Assembly (NCBI RefSeq): GCF_901482695.1
Contig: NZ_LR590484.1
Location: forward strand, 1,798,001-1,862,000
DNA: 64,000 bases
Direction: 5' to 3'
From: Sphingobacterium thalpophilum
GTDB taxonomy: Bacteria; Bacteroidota; Bacteroidia; Sphingobacteriales; Sphingobacteriaceae
Shown here: positions 26,259 through 35,112 of the stretch, one piece after another
How the letters are laid out: every line of letters starts with the position of its first letter
Position numbering within the stretch: the stretch's first letter is position 1
The notes under the pieces: generated by a model
What the model was told of the DNA's origin: nothing
What the model saw: the letters and a program-made list of their open reading frames with translations, nothing else
The model's database searches: none
Position numbers and translations under genes: made by a program

Positions 26259-27067
26259 CACAAAATATTTAAATGACGATGATCTATTGTGAGATCTGTC
26301 GACGTATGTTTCAGATTTTTGATCACTTCTGCCAGATTCCAGCGTTCAAGATTAGGAATATCGATCTGATAATGGATTTCAATTTCTTTCTTCCGCAGGG
26401 TCTCGATACGGACGATATCAGAATTTTGGCGCAGCGATAGAATGGCTTCTTTATTTTCCTGATCCGCCTCTGTTAAGGTATCCAGGTTGTTCATGATCAT
26501 GACCGTTGCCAACAAATCCAGTTTGGGGTAATAGAAGGTCCCATTGTTGCCAACGCTGGTATCTATTCGATAACCCACACTTTCGGCGAGTTTTACCGTG
26601 TAGGGAGCACATAAGGCAAACAAAGACTTGATGCCAAGCTGAGTGCTTATGGCTGCCCCCGCCCGCGTCAAGAAGATACTGCCAATACCATAGCCTGCAA
26701 TCTCACGGGAGTTCCAGAGGCCGCAACCTTCGCCGGTACCTTGTTGTGCATAGTCGTATACGAGGTCATAAATACGGGCGTCCATAGCACCTGTAGCCTG
26801 CTCTATTGGCAAAGCTTCGCTACCGCCAGCCACATGGATGCGGACGCCACCATATACTTTTTCTCCGTCCAGGGATTCGACGATAAGGACGAATGATGCT
26901 GGATTGTACATCCATTCATTTTTGGATGAAGTAACCTTCTTGACTCCTATGGCCGTCAGTACATGAGCATGCCCCTCTATAAAACGTTCACAGGTTTGAG
27001 GATCATCAATTGCACGAAATGCTCTCAGCCGGACAACTGGACGGCCGTCGTTGAATAATAATGCCAC
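26258..27067 (-). CDS. GNAT-like acyltransferase fold protein, function unknown
   Basis: 269 residues. The central part resembles a GNAT domain: a beta strand ending YGGVRIHVAG, a pantetheine-loop-like REIAGYGIGSIFLTRAGAAISTQ and a following strand/helix ALCAPYTVKLAESVGY. The N-terminal 60 residues and the basic C-terminal 50 residues match nothing I know. Translation probably starts at GTG 27067, since no in-frame ATG precedes the conserved region. It is the first gene of a four-gene operon with a methyltransferase and two sensor kinases. Acyl donor and acceptor unknown; I am moderately sure of the fold. Confidence 0.6.
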   Translation of the reverse strand: MALLFNDGRPVVRLRAFRAIDDPQTCERFIEGHAHVLTAIGVKKVTSSKNEWMYNPASFVLIVESLDGEKVYGGVRIHVAGGSEALPIEQATGAMDARIYDLVYDYAQQGTGEGCGLWNSREIAGYGIGSIFLTRAGAAISTQLGIKSLFALCAPYTVKLAESVGYRIDTSVGNNGTFYYPKLDLLATVMIMNNLDTLTEADQENKEAILSLRQNSDIVRIETLRKKEIEIHYQIDIPNLERWNLAEVIKNLKHTSTDLTIDHRHLNIL

Positions 27068-27094
27068 CGAAATGATTTATTTGTCGTTCAAACA

Positions 27095-27102
27095 CAAAAC
27101 TA
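27095..27102 (-). promoter_or_regulatory. -7 box (TAGTTTTG) of the GNAT/methyltransferase/kinase operon
   Basis: Perfect TAnnTTTG on the minus strand, 27 nt before the GTG start at 27067. Confidence 0.6.
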
Positions 27103-27218
27103 ATCAATAAAACCCAAAGCTGTTTACGGCCTAAGTAAATAAAAAGCCATTAAACGGTTGCCGCCTTATTCGTATATGGCCCTAAAGATAGCACATCACA
27201 TATTCGTGCGAAGGTCAC

Positions 27219-28556
27219 TTATTGTCGAGTCTGCAAAATGTTTTTAAAAATCTGGCCATCTTTGACAATAAGCAGGAAGTTTTTGTTGGGGTCTGCCAAA
27301 AGCTTTAGATCTTTGAGCGGATCTCCATCAACCAGAAGCATGTCCGCCATAGCTCCTTCTTCAATCACACCGAGCTTACCGGGATACGGGCTGCGGAGTC
27401 CCGCCAGCTGTAACAAGGCTGCATTGTCCTGTGTGACCATTTTAATAATTTCGGCGTTGGTAAACCATTTTTGAAGCCGGAGCAAAAATGAGTTTTGCTG
27501 TTCATTTAAGTCGGGTTCAAAAAGGAAATCCGTTCCCCAAGCCAGCTTAACACCATATTTTTTTGCCATCGGCCATACTTTTGTCTGGCCCTCAATCACT
27601 GGCCTACGTTTGATGCGGCGTTGTGGATCCATATCAGGGGTATCTTCTACCAGGTTTTGCAGGCTGAGCCAGACGCCTTTTTCGGCCAGCAGCCGTATGG
27701 TTTCTTCGTCCAGCAATTGGCCATGTTCTACACATCTGACACCTGCTTCGACAGCTCGTCGCACGGCTCTTGCCGTATAGGCGTGCACAGTGACATAGGT
27801 GCCCCAGTCCTCCGCCGCTTCTACCGCGGCCTTCATTTCATCAAGGGTATATTGGGTCACATCTACTGGATCATAGGCAGAAGAAGTGCCGCCCCCGGCC
27901 ATTAGTTTAATTTGGCTCGCGCCAAAGCGGAGATTTTCACGGACGGCCGTCAATACTTCATCGCGGCCATCGGCAATAAAAGTGGCCCCATATCTTTCCG
28001 CTCTTGACACGATGCCGAAAAATCGACGCGATTTCTCTTCCGGCGTCCTAAAATCACCATGGCCAGCGGTTTGGCTTATCGTCGCGCCCGATGGCCAGAT
28101 CCGTGGTCCAGCGAGTTTGCCCTTGTCGATCGCAGATTTTAGCGGAAATATAGGTCCACCGACGTCACGGACACTGGTAAATCCCCGCAGCAACATTTTC
28201 TGTGCCGATTGTCCCACTCTCTCGAGCAGAAACTCTTCGGAGAGATCGCTTGTCATCATCTGGGGCATCGTCAATGCCCCAAAAACCAAATGCACATGCG
28301 CGTCGATTAAGCCCGGAATCAAAGTTTTTCCTCTGGCGTCAATCTTAAACAGATTCTCGTCTGGAAGGCTAATAGGAGAATCGCTGATCTTTTCGATCAG
28401 ATTGCCCCGAATGAGTACATGCCGTGGCCCAGTAAGTGACTGTGAAGAGTGATCGATGAGTTTGACATCTTGCAGCAGCAGAAGCTTTTGTTGTGCTTCT
28501 ACAGCATGAAGGCTGAGCGCAACGTAAATGATGGTAAATATATGGCGTAAATACAT
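27219..28556 (-). CDS. Exported amidohydrolase (imidazolonepropionase-like)
   Basis: 445 residues with a signal peptide (1 to about 21, ending HAVEAQQ). Metal-dependent hydrolase barrel with HxH in GLIDAHVHL, the likely carbamylated lysine in ASQIKLMAGGG, histidines in YVTVHAYTA and CVEHGQLL, and the catalytic aspartate in LAWGTDFLF. A flanking beta-sandwich carries the dipeptidase-like PGKLGVIEEGAMADMLLVDGD sequence across 390-415. It is most like secreted prolidase/Xaa-Pro or isoaspartyl-type peptidases of the superfamily; the substrate is uncertain. Single gene. Confidence 0.85.
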   Translation of the reverse strand: MYLRHIFTIIYVALSLHAVEAQQKLLLLQDVKLIDHSSQSLTGPRHVLIRGNLIEKISDSPISLPDENLFKIDARGKTLIPGLIDAHVHLVFGALTMPQMMTSDLSEEFLLERVGQSAQKMLLRGFTSVRDVGGPIFPLKSAIDKGKLAGPRIWPSGATISQTAGHGDFRTPEEKSRRFFGIVSRAERYGATFIADGRDEVLTAVRENLRFGASQIKLMAGGGTSSAYDPVDVTQYTLDEMKAAVEAAEDWGTYVTVHAYTARAVRRAVEAGVRCVEHGQLLDEETIRLLAEKGVWLSLQNLVEDTPDMDPQRRIKRRPVIEGQTKVWPMAKKYGVKLAWGTDFLFEPDLNEQQNSFLLRLQKWFTNAEIIKMVTQDNAALLQLAGLRSPYPGKLGVIEEGAMADMLLVDGDPLKDLKLLADPNKNFLLIVKDGQIFKNILQTRQ

Positions 28557-28766
28557 AAGCGAAGCGATAATTCATTTCGTAAACAATGGGTGATAAAGAT
28601 TAAGCTAATAATGAATTATTTGCCTCGCTTCATCTAATTAAGGTTAACTAATAAATTGACGTTTTGTTTTTCAGCGGATAGATTAAAAAACAAAACAATT
28701 TTATAAAATAGGCAATAACCCCTGAATACCAGTATTTTTTTTGGCATGGGAATCGCTATTTTCACA

Positions 28767-29903
28767 ATGATGAAAAAACTGCCTTTTTTACCGATTCGGA
28801 TGATCCTGAGCGTAGCTGTTTTGGCTGGGCTATCCTGCTCCTGTGGCAATCCGGCAAAAAATACGCAAGTTCGCCAAAGAGATTCGGCGCAGTCTGCTAT
28901 TCTTTCTGCCAGAGATACTGTGGCAGCACCGGAATTTCCGGCATTACCGATCAATTATGACCAGACCACGGTGCTTAAAAACGTGTATGTCATAGACCGC
29001 GAAGGAGCCGTGCTGCGTCAGGGAGCAGATCAGAAGGCTCCCGCGCTCGGAAGATACCCTTATGGTACAAAGCTGGACGTTATTGGCGAAGAGGGTGATT
29101 GGATAGCGGTGATGGATCGCATCCAGCGTAGTCAGAAAGAAGCCGACGGACAGACCATTGAGGTTACGAGATGGGAAAAGGTCTATGTGGCAAAGGCGAA
29201 GCTTGGCACGCAGGATAAGATCAAACTTTCGCCCAAAGATCTGAATCTTATTCTACTACAGAAGGTCGGTGATAAGGAAAATTATTATGAAAAGGGACAG
29301 CCCTTGGACAAGTATCTGCACTTGGAGCTGATAGACGAACAAACCTTCCAGGCTGCTAAACGTACCGCGCAGGATGAAATGCTGAAGGATACGCTTTCCT
29401 ATAAAAAGACGGGAATGACCTTGGATTTACCCTTAAAAAACGGTAGACGGTTGACCTTTACTGATCATGACATAGACAACGAGCTTCACGCCAGATACGA
29501 TTATATGGGACATTACGATTTTCTGAATGCCTATGCGGTAAGCGGCAGTTATTGGGAGAGTGGAGATGTGCGGCTCTTTGATCGAAACGATGGCCATCTG
29601 ATCGTAGAATGTGGCGATTATCCGCATTTCTCGACAGACAAAAAATACTTGATGACCCTGCATGCCGATCCGTACGAAACGACAGGAGACCTGCAGCTCT
29701 TCCACGTGAAACAAGGTAAGATTGCACCCATGCTTTTTTTTAGCTTTAAGTGCTGGATGCCGGCGGGAGAGGAAGATCTCACTTTTTGGGGCAGGGATGG
29801 ACATATTTACGCAGCAGTCAATCATATCGATGCCTACTGGACCGAGAAGGGATTCTTGAGTGATAGATACCAGTTTCTTCGGATCAAGGTACTCGAACCT
29901 TAA
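28767..29903 (+). CDS. Lipoprotein with SH3-like domain, function unknown
   Basis: 378 residues counting from the ATG at 28767 (a second ATG follows immediately). The N terminus is a lipoprotein signal with cysteines in LSCSCGNP. Residues about 70-130 resemble a bacterial SH3 domain: DREGAVLRQGADQKAPALG, then LDVIGEEGDWIAV. The remainder, with many aromatic residues (LTFTDHDIDNEL, SGSYWESGDVRLF), may form a beta-propeller or sandwich and matches no family I recognise. It is probably a surface or periplasmic protein. No operon partner is evident. Confidence 0.7.
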   Translation: MMKKLPFLPIRMILSVAVLAGLSCSCGNPAKNTQVRQRDSAQSAILSARDTVAAPEFPALPINYDQTTVLKNVYVIDREGAVLRQGADQKAPALGRYPYGTKLDVIGEEGDWIAVMDRIQRSQKEADGQTIEVTRWEKVYVAKAKLGTQDKIKLSPKDLNLILLQKVGDKENYYEKGQPLDKYLHLELIDEQTFQAAKRTAQDEMLKDTLSYKKTGMTLDLPLKNGRRLTFTDHDIDNELHARYDYMGHYDFLNAYAVSGSYWESGDVRLFDRNDGHLIVECGDYPHFSTDKKYLMTLHADPYETTGDLQLFHVKQGKIAPMLFFSFKCWMPAGEEDLTFWGRDGHIYAAVNHIDAYWTEKGFLSDRYQFLRIKVLEP

Positions 29904-29999
29904 AAGATAGGGCCTTTGGTGCAGTCCAGAAAGACTATGATTGCTTAATAAAACGAGGAGGTTTTTCTGTTTTGGGTAAAACTATTCTGTGGGCTGCCT

Positions 30000-30030
30000 G
30001 TTGTATTCCGTAAAATAGATTATAAGTTTG
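30000..30030 (+). promoter_or_regulatory. Promoter of the tandem envelope paralogues
   Basis: GTTG at 30000-30003, 19 bp spacer, TAAGTTTG at 30023-30030, 12 nt before the ATG at 30043. Confidence 0.7.
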
Positions 30031-30042
30031 TAATTTAGTCAG

Positions 30043-30519
30043 ATGAAACTAAAAACACGATTAATGTTTGTCCTTTTATGCTGTGCAGTCACACTGGCGA
30101 ACGCGCAGGATCAGTCGTGGAAGGAACATAATAAATGGATCTGGGGTCCTTCAGTCGGGTACCAGTACCAAAGTGGAAATTTTCTGAAAGTTTCAGGCTG
30201 GGGTTTGTTCGCGCCCAATGATTTCCAATACATGAAAATTGATGCCGGAGCCAATTTCAGCTGGATGGAGAATCAAACGACCGTAATACCCGAGGTCAGC
30301 TTTACCTATTACCTCAACGACTTTGTATTGTTTCCCTTTGTAAAGGCCGAATTGACTCCCTATACCATCACGCCTAAGGTCGGTGCCAGCTTATTTTCAA
30401 TTCTGGATCTGGGGATAGGTTATGGATTTGACTATAACACCAAGAAGGATTTCAAGCCGCTCGATGGAATTACGGTATCCGTGGGGGTCAACATCCCTCT
30501 GAATTTTCATATTTATTAA
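30043..30519 (+). CDS. Small exported beta-rich protein, paralogue A
   Basis: 158 residues with a signal peptide (1 to about 21, ending ANAQD). The mature part alternates aromatic and polar residues in strand-length blocks and ends NIPLNFHIY, as expected for a small outer-membrane beta-barrel of about eight strands. Residues from VLFPFVKAELTPYTITPK to the end align closely with the next gene, showing a tandem duplication. I recognise no named family. Its own promoter drives both genes. Confidence 0.65.
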   Translation: MKLKTRLMFVLLCCAVTLANAQDQSWKEHNKWIWGPSVGYQYQSGNFLKVSGWGLFAPNDFQYMKIDAGANFSWMENQTTVIPEVSFTYYLNDFVLFPFVKAELTPYTITPKVGASLFSILDLGIGYGFDYNTKKDFKPLDGITVSVGVNIPLNFHIY

Positions 30520-30529
30520 ACCTTGAGTG

Positions 30530-30994
30530 ATGCGAAACAAGAGTGTTTATTGGCTGTGTTGTATCGTGATATATTTTGCTTTTGGCGGCAAAGCGAAAGC
30601 GCAGGATTATCTGGTCGGTCCGACGCTGAGCTACCAGTTTCAAAAAGGAAGTATCGTTAAAACGGGCGCCTACTTCGCATTTCCTTTTTCGGGGGATCAT
30701 ATTATTCGGGCAGATGCTACAGCCAATTTCACCTGGACACAAAGTAAATTTGCCGTAATTCCCGAAGGAGCATTGTCATACTATCCCCAAACGTACGTGT
30801 TGACACCTTTTGTCCGTGCCGAGCTGACTCCCTATACGCTGACACCGAAAGTTGGTGTGAGCCTGGCCACTTTGCTGGATCTGGATTTCGGCTATGGTTT
30901 TTCCATCAAAAAGAAAACGGATTATCAGCCGATAAAAGGCTTTGCAGTGTCGCTGCGGTTTAGCATCCCATTAAACTATCGGCTCAATCTATAA
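30530..30994 (+). CDS. Small exported beta-rich protein, paralogue B
   Basis: 154 residues from the ATG at 30530 (a GTG lies one codon earlier). Signal peptide through about residue 22 (GKAKAQD). It shares with its upstream neighbour the blocks PFVRAELTPYTLTPKVGVSL, LDLDFGYGF and the ending SIPLNYRLN. The first half is more divergent, with a charged loop replaced by a hydrophobic one. It starts 10 nt after the first paralogue and is surely co-transcribed. A small outer-membrane barrel is the best guess. Confidence 0.65.
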   Translation: MRNKSVYWLCCIVIYFAFGGKAKAQDYLVGPTLSYQFQKGSIVKTGAYFAFPFSGDHIIRADATANFTWTQSKFAVIPEGALSYYPQTYVLTPFVRAELTPYTLTPKVGVSLATLLDLDFGYGFSIKKKTDYQPIKGFAVSLRFSIPLNYRLNL

Positions 30995-31023
30995 TAGCAT
31001 GGGGTAGGGCGTGTGTTTTTCCC

Positions 31024-31773
31024 TTATTTATCTAACCATTTTTTGAAGGCGGCGACCTTTTCCCGTGATACAATAAGGTCCTCGGACCCATAATGGTGAA
31101 GGAAAACTTTTAATCTAGCGTTGGAATGGACGGCTATCTTTTTGATGGCATCAAAATGAATAATAGCGCTACGGTTGATCCTGAAAAAGTCAGTGGGCGA
31201 CAGTTGCATCTCCAGCGCGTCAAGACTTTGGTCCAAAAGATAATTTCCGTTTTCCGACGTATAGACATATGTTCCCTTGTTCTCGCTATAGATACATTCG
31301 ACTTGTTTCGTTGTGACAACTTTTAGAAACTGGCCTATCCGGATGGTAAACCGTTCTTTATACATCGCCCCACCTCTGCTAAAGAAGGATTCGAGCGCTC
31401 TTAAGTCCATTTGCTGAACAGGTTTTCGAAATTGAATAAATTTCTCGATAGCATTTTTGAGTTCGGTATCATCAATTGGCTTTAGAAGATAATCAATGCT
31501 GTTCTGTTTAAAGGCACGCAACATATAATCATCATAAGATGTTGTGAAAATAATTGCCGCGGCAGGTTTTACCTGCTCAAGAATATCGAATGAAATTCCG
31601 TCGGCAAGCTGAATGTCCATCAGGATCAGGTCAGGATCTGCATTTTTGGCAAACCACTTAACGGACTCTTCCACCGTCTGCAATGTAGCGAGGACAGTAT
31701 AGCCCAAATGTTCCAGTTTGCGCCGCAGTAATCTTGCCGAAGGCAATTCATCCTCAATAATTAATATTCTCAT
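31024..31773 (-). CDS. LytTR-family response regulator
   Basis: 249 residues. Receiver domain (1-118) with E7/D8 pocket, phospho-acceptor D53 in LILMDIQLADG, TTSYDD and LLKPIDD. Then a LytTR DNA-binding domain (about 145-245) with FTIRIGQFLKVV, YVYTSENGNYLL and FFRINRSAIIH. It would bind direct repeats upstream of target promoters; no candidate sites are obvious here. It is the partner of the kinase encoded 129 nt upstream on the same strand. Start at 31773 because MRILIIEDE opens the receiver. Confidence 0.92.
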   Translation of the reverse strand: MRILIIEDELPSARLLRRKLEHLGYTVLATLQTVEESVKWFAKNADPDLILMDIQLADGISFDILEQVKPAAAIIFTTSYDDYMLRAFKQNSIDYLLKPIDDTELKNAIEKFIQFRKPVQQMDLRALESFFSRGGAMYKERFTIRIGQFLKVVTTKQVECIYSENKGTYVYTSENGNYLLDQSLDALEMQLSPTDFFRINRSAIIHFDAIKKIAVHSNARLKVFLHHYGSEDLIVSREKVAAFKKWLDK

Positions 31774-31902
31774 AAAAAGCGGTATTTCAAATAAAAAATG
31801 AATCCTCAATTTCGGATAAATAAATGGAAACAGGTTCGGTAATCTGTTTAGCGATGAAGATTCTGCCAGTCCGGTTGTTACAAAGTTTTGTCATACGTTG
31901 AC

Positions 31903-32973
31903 TTATATAGCTAGATCGGTTTTTATGATCGGAAGTTCAACACAAAAAGTTTTGTCATTTTGCCAGATATTGACCGGTCGGTCGGAAAGCAACGCATAAC
32001 GCTCCGCAATATTTTTCAGTCCTATGCCGGACTGTTGATGCAGCACTTTCTTTTTTTGTACCTTATTTTCCACAATCAGATAGTCTTCTTTTCGATAGAT
32101 CCGCAACAGTAAGGGATTTTTAAAGGATATTACATTATGTTTAACTACATTTTCTATAAGTAATTGAAGGGAAAGCGGTAATAGCTGCTCTTGCGGAGCA
32201 ACTTCATCAAGTTCCATGTGGATATCTATGCCATCTTCAAACCGGAGGCTAAGTAACGAGAGGTACGCTTTTGAGAAAGTCAGTTCTTCCTGCAAGGGAA
32301 CAAGACTCTTATCTTTATGCTCCAGAACATAGCGGTATATTCTGGAAAGATTTGTGGTAAAGATGCTCGCTTTTTTGGGATCTTCCTCAATAAGGCTATT
32401 CAGTACATTTAAGCTGTTGAATAAAAAATGGGGATCGAGTTGGTTCTTTAATGAGGCAAATTGGGCTGAGATCTGCTGCTTTTCCTGCTGACTTTCTTTG
32501 ATCTGGTAGTCTTTAAATCGTTTATAAAAATAAAAGCCAAAGAAAACCATGGAAATAAACAAAGAGGTGACCGTTATTTGGAAGTAATAGATAACATGCT
32601 GTTGATAGATAAAATCAACAAAACGCTGTGAAAAACTTTTGGGACCATCGGCAACAAATAAACCAGAGAAAAAAGCATTGACAACAAAAACCACAAGTAT
32701 GGTTAAAATGATGCTTCCAGTATAAAAAACGATCATCCTCTTTCCAAAATCTCTGCCCGACGGATATCTGTCGGATACCCATTTTGAAAGGTATACATTC
32801 CCAAGGAAAAGCAAGAAGCCATATAGCAAACCTCTGGCCATATGGGGATGGAGAAAAAAAGATAACCAAGGGATATCCCTGCGGTCAAGCTTAGCTACGA
32901 CCACAAAATACATGCAGACAACGAAGCTTGCCAGTAAAGCCTGTACAATGGTTTTATAAGGTAGTCTTTTCAC
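31903..32973 (-). CDS. LytS/YehU-type sensor histidine kinase
   Basis: 356 residues. Four hydrophobic segments (about 12-30, 45-62, 82-104, 130-152) are followed by a short coiled coil. The His_kinase domain has the phosphorylated histidine in QLDPHFLFNSLNVL (near 180), and a HATPase has QLLIENVVKHN and SGIGLKNIAERY. This class lacks a large periplasmic sensor, so the signal is probably felt in the membrane. It forms a pair with the LytTR regulator and is preceded after 7 nt by a periplasmic TPR-like protein. Confidence 0.92.
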   Translation of the reverse strand: MKRLPYKTIVQALLASFVVCMYFVVVAKLDRRDIPWLSFFLHPHMARGLLYGFLLFLGNVYLSKWVSDRYPSGRDFGKRMIVFYTGSIILTILVVFVVNAFFSGLFVADGPKSFSQRFVDFIYQQHVIYYFQITVTSLFISMVFFGFYFYKRFKDYQIKESQQEKQQISAQFASLKNQLDPHFLFNSLNVLNSLIEEDPKKASIFTTNLSRIYRYVLEHKDKSLVPLQEELTFSKAYLSLLSLRFEDGIDIHMELDEVAPQEQLLPLSLQLLIENVVKHNVISFKNPLLLRIYRKEDYLIVENKVQKKKVLHQQSGIGLKNIAERYALLSDRPVNIWQNDKTFCVELPIIKTDLAI

Positions 32974-32980
32974 CGCAATG

Positions 32981-33595
32981 TCATTTACATTCTTTTAATA
33001 TCTGCACCGCCCGGTCCCGCCCCCAGGAAGGAGCAAACGGAATCGTTACTTTCTCTTCATCGAATAAAGATAGTGCTTTTCGCACATCCTCACATTCCTG
33101 ACTTATATCTTGATTGAAATATTTCTTTGAATTTAATTGGAACTCAGCGATTCCTAATCTTGCACGGGGATTGTTTGGCTCGATGGCCAATGCTTTTTGA
33201 TAGTACCCAATGATGATGGGGGCAAGTTCTTTGCCTTTGGTCATTGGATCGGTTAGCATAAATGCCGTTTTGTTCATAGCCCTCAACACAAGCCACTCTG
33301 CATTATTGTCCTGTTTGCTATCGTCGAGGATGGCTTCCGAAGCTTCGACATATTTGACCCGGAGCTCCTGGTCTTGCTCCGAAAAGGCGGCTGTGGTCAG
33401 TACCATAGCTTGATAATAGGCAGGAATCCAATTGTCTTTAGCGGCCTGGGCGATACTCTCCAGTTTAGCTGCGGCCTGCTGAGCCTGTCCAGATCGCCAT
33501 AAAGTCATTGCTTCCGTCATGTTTTTTTCGTAGTTGCGCTGTGCAGAAGCCTTTGTGGCCAACAGGCACATCAAAATTAAAATTGCTGTTTTCAT
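32981..33595 (-). CDS. Exported TPR-like protein linked to a two-component system
   Basis: 204 residues. Signal peptide (1 to about 19, ending TKASAQR) then helical repeats resembling tetratricopeptide motifs (EAMTLWRSGQAQQAAAKLES, YQKALAIEPNNPRARLGIAE). It ends 7 nt before the histidine kinase, so it is co-transcribed and co-regulated, and may be a periplasmic accessory that senses or scaffolds. No known family name beyond TPR. Confidence 0.72.
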   Translation of the reverse strand: MKTAILILMCLLATKASAQRNYEKNMTEAMTLWRSGQAQQAAAKLESIAQAAKDNWIPAYYQAMVLTTAAFSEQDQELRVKYVEASEAILDDSKQDNNAEWLVLRAMNKTAFMLTDPMTKGKELAPIIIGYYQKALAIEPNNPRARLGIAEFQLNSKKYFNQDISQECEDVRKALSLFDEEKVTIPFAPSWGRDRAVQILKECK

Positions 33596-33989
33596 AATTT
33601 ATATCAATTGCGTTTGTCTGTATATTGCTGTTTATAATAAGATGTTCTAATCATTGGCCAAGTTCTATAGAATCGGCAATCTCAGCAATTAATTGGGGAT
33701 GAACCATCAGATTGTCTAGATGAATTGTAATTGCATATAGGTTTTCCACTTGATTATCCTTCTTCCGGGTAAAAGTGTCCAAAAGACGAGCCGCTTTGCT
33801 GTAGGTACGATAGGACGACGTTCACATATTCCTTTTCCTGGCCAATATGGGCAGCAATACTCCTCGTTCATAAGAGTGGATGGAATGTCAAAAAACAACG
33901 ACGAACTGCCCTTTTTCGATTTTATGCCGTAAATTAAAGGGTGAAAAGAAAGTCTGTCGCCAGACACAGGTCTAAATAACTTCAAGAAG
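33596..33989. other. Intergenic stretch without a recognisable gene
   Basis: About 390 bp between divergent genes. A minus-strand frame of 89 codons (33716-33985) has no family resemblance, signal peptide or promoter and looks spurious. No strong TAnnTTTG box or terminator is evident. Confidence 0.5.
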
Positions 33990-34970
33990 ATGCAAATAAC
34001 CGTTTTAGATGACTATCAGGATGCTGTCAGGCATCTGAATTGTTTCAAGTTGCTTGATGGTCATGATGTTCAGATATTGCAACAATCCTATACGGATATC
34101 AGTGAATTAGCTTCTATACTTCAGGATACGGAGGTGCTGCTCCTGATCCGTGAACGTACCAAAATCACTGCAGAATTGCTTCAGTTGCTTCCAAAGCTCC
34201 GGCTTATAAGTCAGACGGGTAAAATTTCCAACCATTTGGATCTGGACGCCTGTAACGCATACCGTGTGGCGGTGGCCGAAAGCTCCGGTTCGCCAGTCGC
34301 CCCCGCGGAATTGACCTGGCTTTTAATCATGGCCGGTCTGCGGAGATTGCCAGAAGCTGTTGCGGCCATGAAAGCCGGAAAATGGCAGATAAATATCGGT
34401 CAGTCGGTCGCAGGAAAAACCATCGGAATATGGGGCTACGGAAAAATTGGCCGGCTGGTAGCCAGATACGCAAAAGCTTTTGGTGCAGAAGCAATTGTTT
34501 GGGGAAGCGAAGGCTCCCGTGAAGAAGCGGTAAAAGATGGATGCCTGGCAGCATCAAGCAAGTCTGACTTTTTCCACTTTGCCGATGTGATTACCTTGCA
34601 CCTACGTTTGCTCCCTGCAACCCGCGGAATCGTAAAACTTGAAGATCTGCGCTCCATGAAACCCTCTGCTTTGCTAGTGAATACTGCCCGGGCAGAACTG
34701 ATTGAGCCAGGGGCTTTACTTCAGGCACTGAGAAACGGTACCCCGGGCGCTGCAGCAGTCGATGTCTATGAATCCGAGCCTGTGCTGGATCCCCAGCACC
34801 CCCTATTCCTTCTGCCCAATGTGATCTGCACACCGCATCTGGGATACGTGGAAGAAAATGCCTACGAGCAACTGTTTAAATTGGCTTTCGAAAATATCGT
34901 GGCTTTCGCACAGGGGCGTCCTCAGCATATTGTGAACCCTCAAGTACTCATAGCACCGGCGCATGGATAG
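33990..34970 (+). CDS. D-2-hydroxyacid dehydrogenase family protein
   Basis: 326 residues. It has a flavodoxin-like substrate domain and a central Rossmann domain with the dinucleotide motif GIWGYGKIGRLVARYAKAFG (split near 150-170). The catalytic arginine is in VNTARAELI, the glutamate in DVYESEPV and the histidine in CTPHLGYVEE. Activity would be NAD(P)-linked reduction of a 2-keto acid; phosphoglycerate dehydrogenase-like, but without a regulatory ACT domain. No neighbour indicates the substrate. Start ATG at 33990 precedes the first strand QITVLDDYQ. Confidence 0.87.
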   Translation: MQITVLDDYQDAVRHLNCFKLLDGHDVQILQQSYTDISELASILQDTEVLLLIRERTKITAELLQLLPKLRLISQTGKISNHLDLDACNAYRVAVAESSGSPVAPAELTWLLIMAGLRRLPEAVAAMKAGKWQINIGQSVAGKTIGIWGYGKIGRLVARYAKAFGAEAIVWGSEGSREEAVKDGCLAASSKSDFFHFADVITLHLRLLPATRGIVKLEDLRSMKPSALLVNTARAELIEPGALLQALRNGTPGAAAVDVYESEPVLDPQHPLFLLPNVICTPHLGYVEENAYEQLFKLAFENIVAFAQGRPQHIVNPQVLIAPAHG

Positions 34971-35112
34971 CCGGTGAATTTGTCCGGCGCGCTTTGTTAT
35001 CGTAGGTGATCTGCAGCAGACATGATCGAGATCCTATCTTATTTATTGGGTTAAAATGCGTAATATTGAGTGCAATAACTGGTCTCTGCCCTGCAGGCAG
35101 AAAGTATTGCTC

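Noticed and set aside
33716..33985. 89-codon minus-strand frame in a 390-bp gap
   Set aside because: No family match, no signal peptide, no promoter box; an opposing frame of similar length overlaps it.
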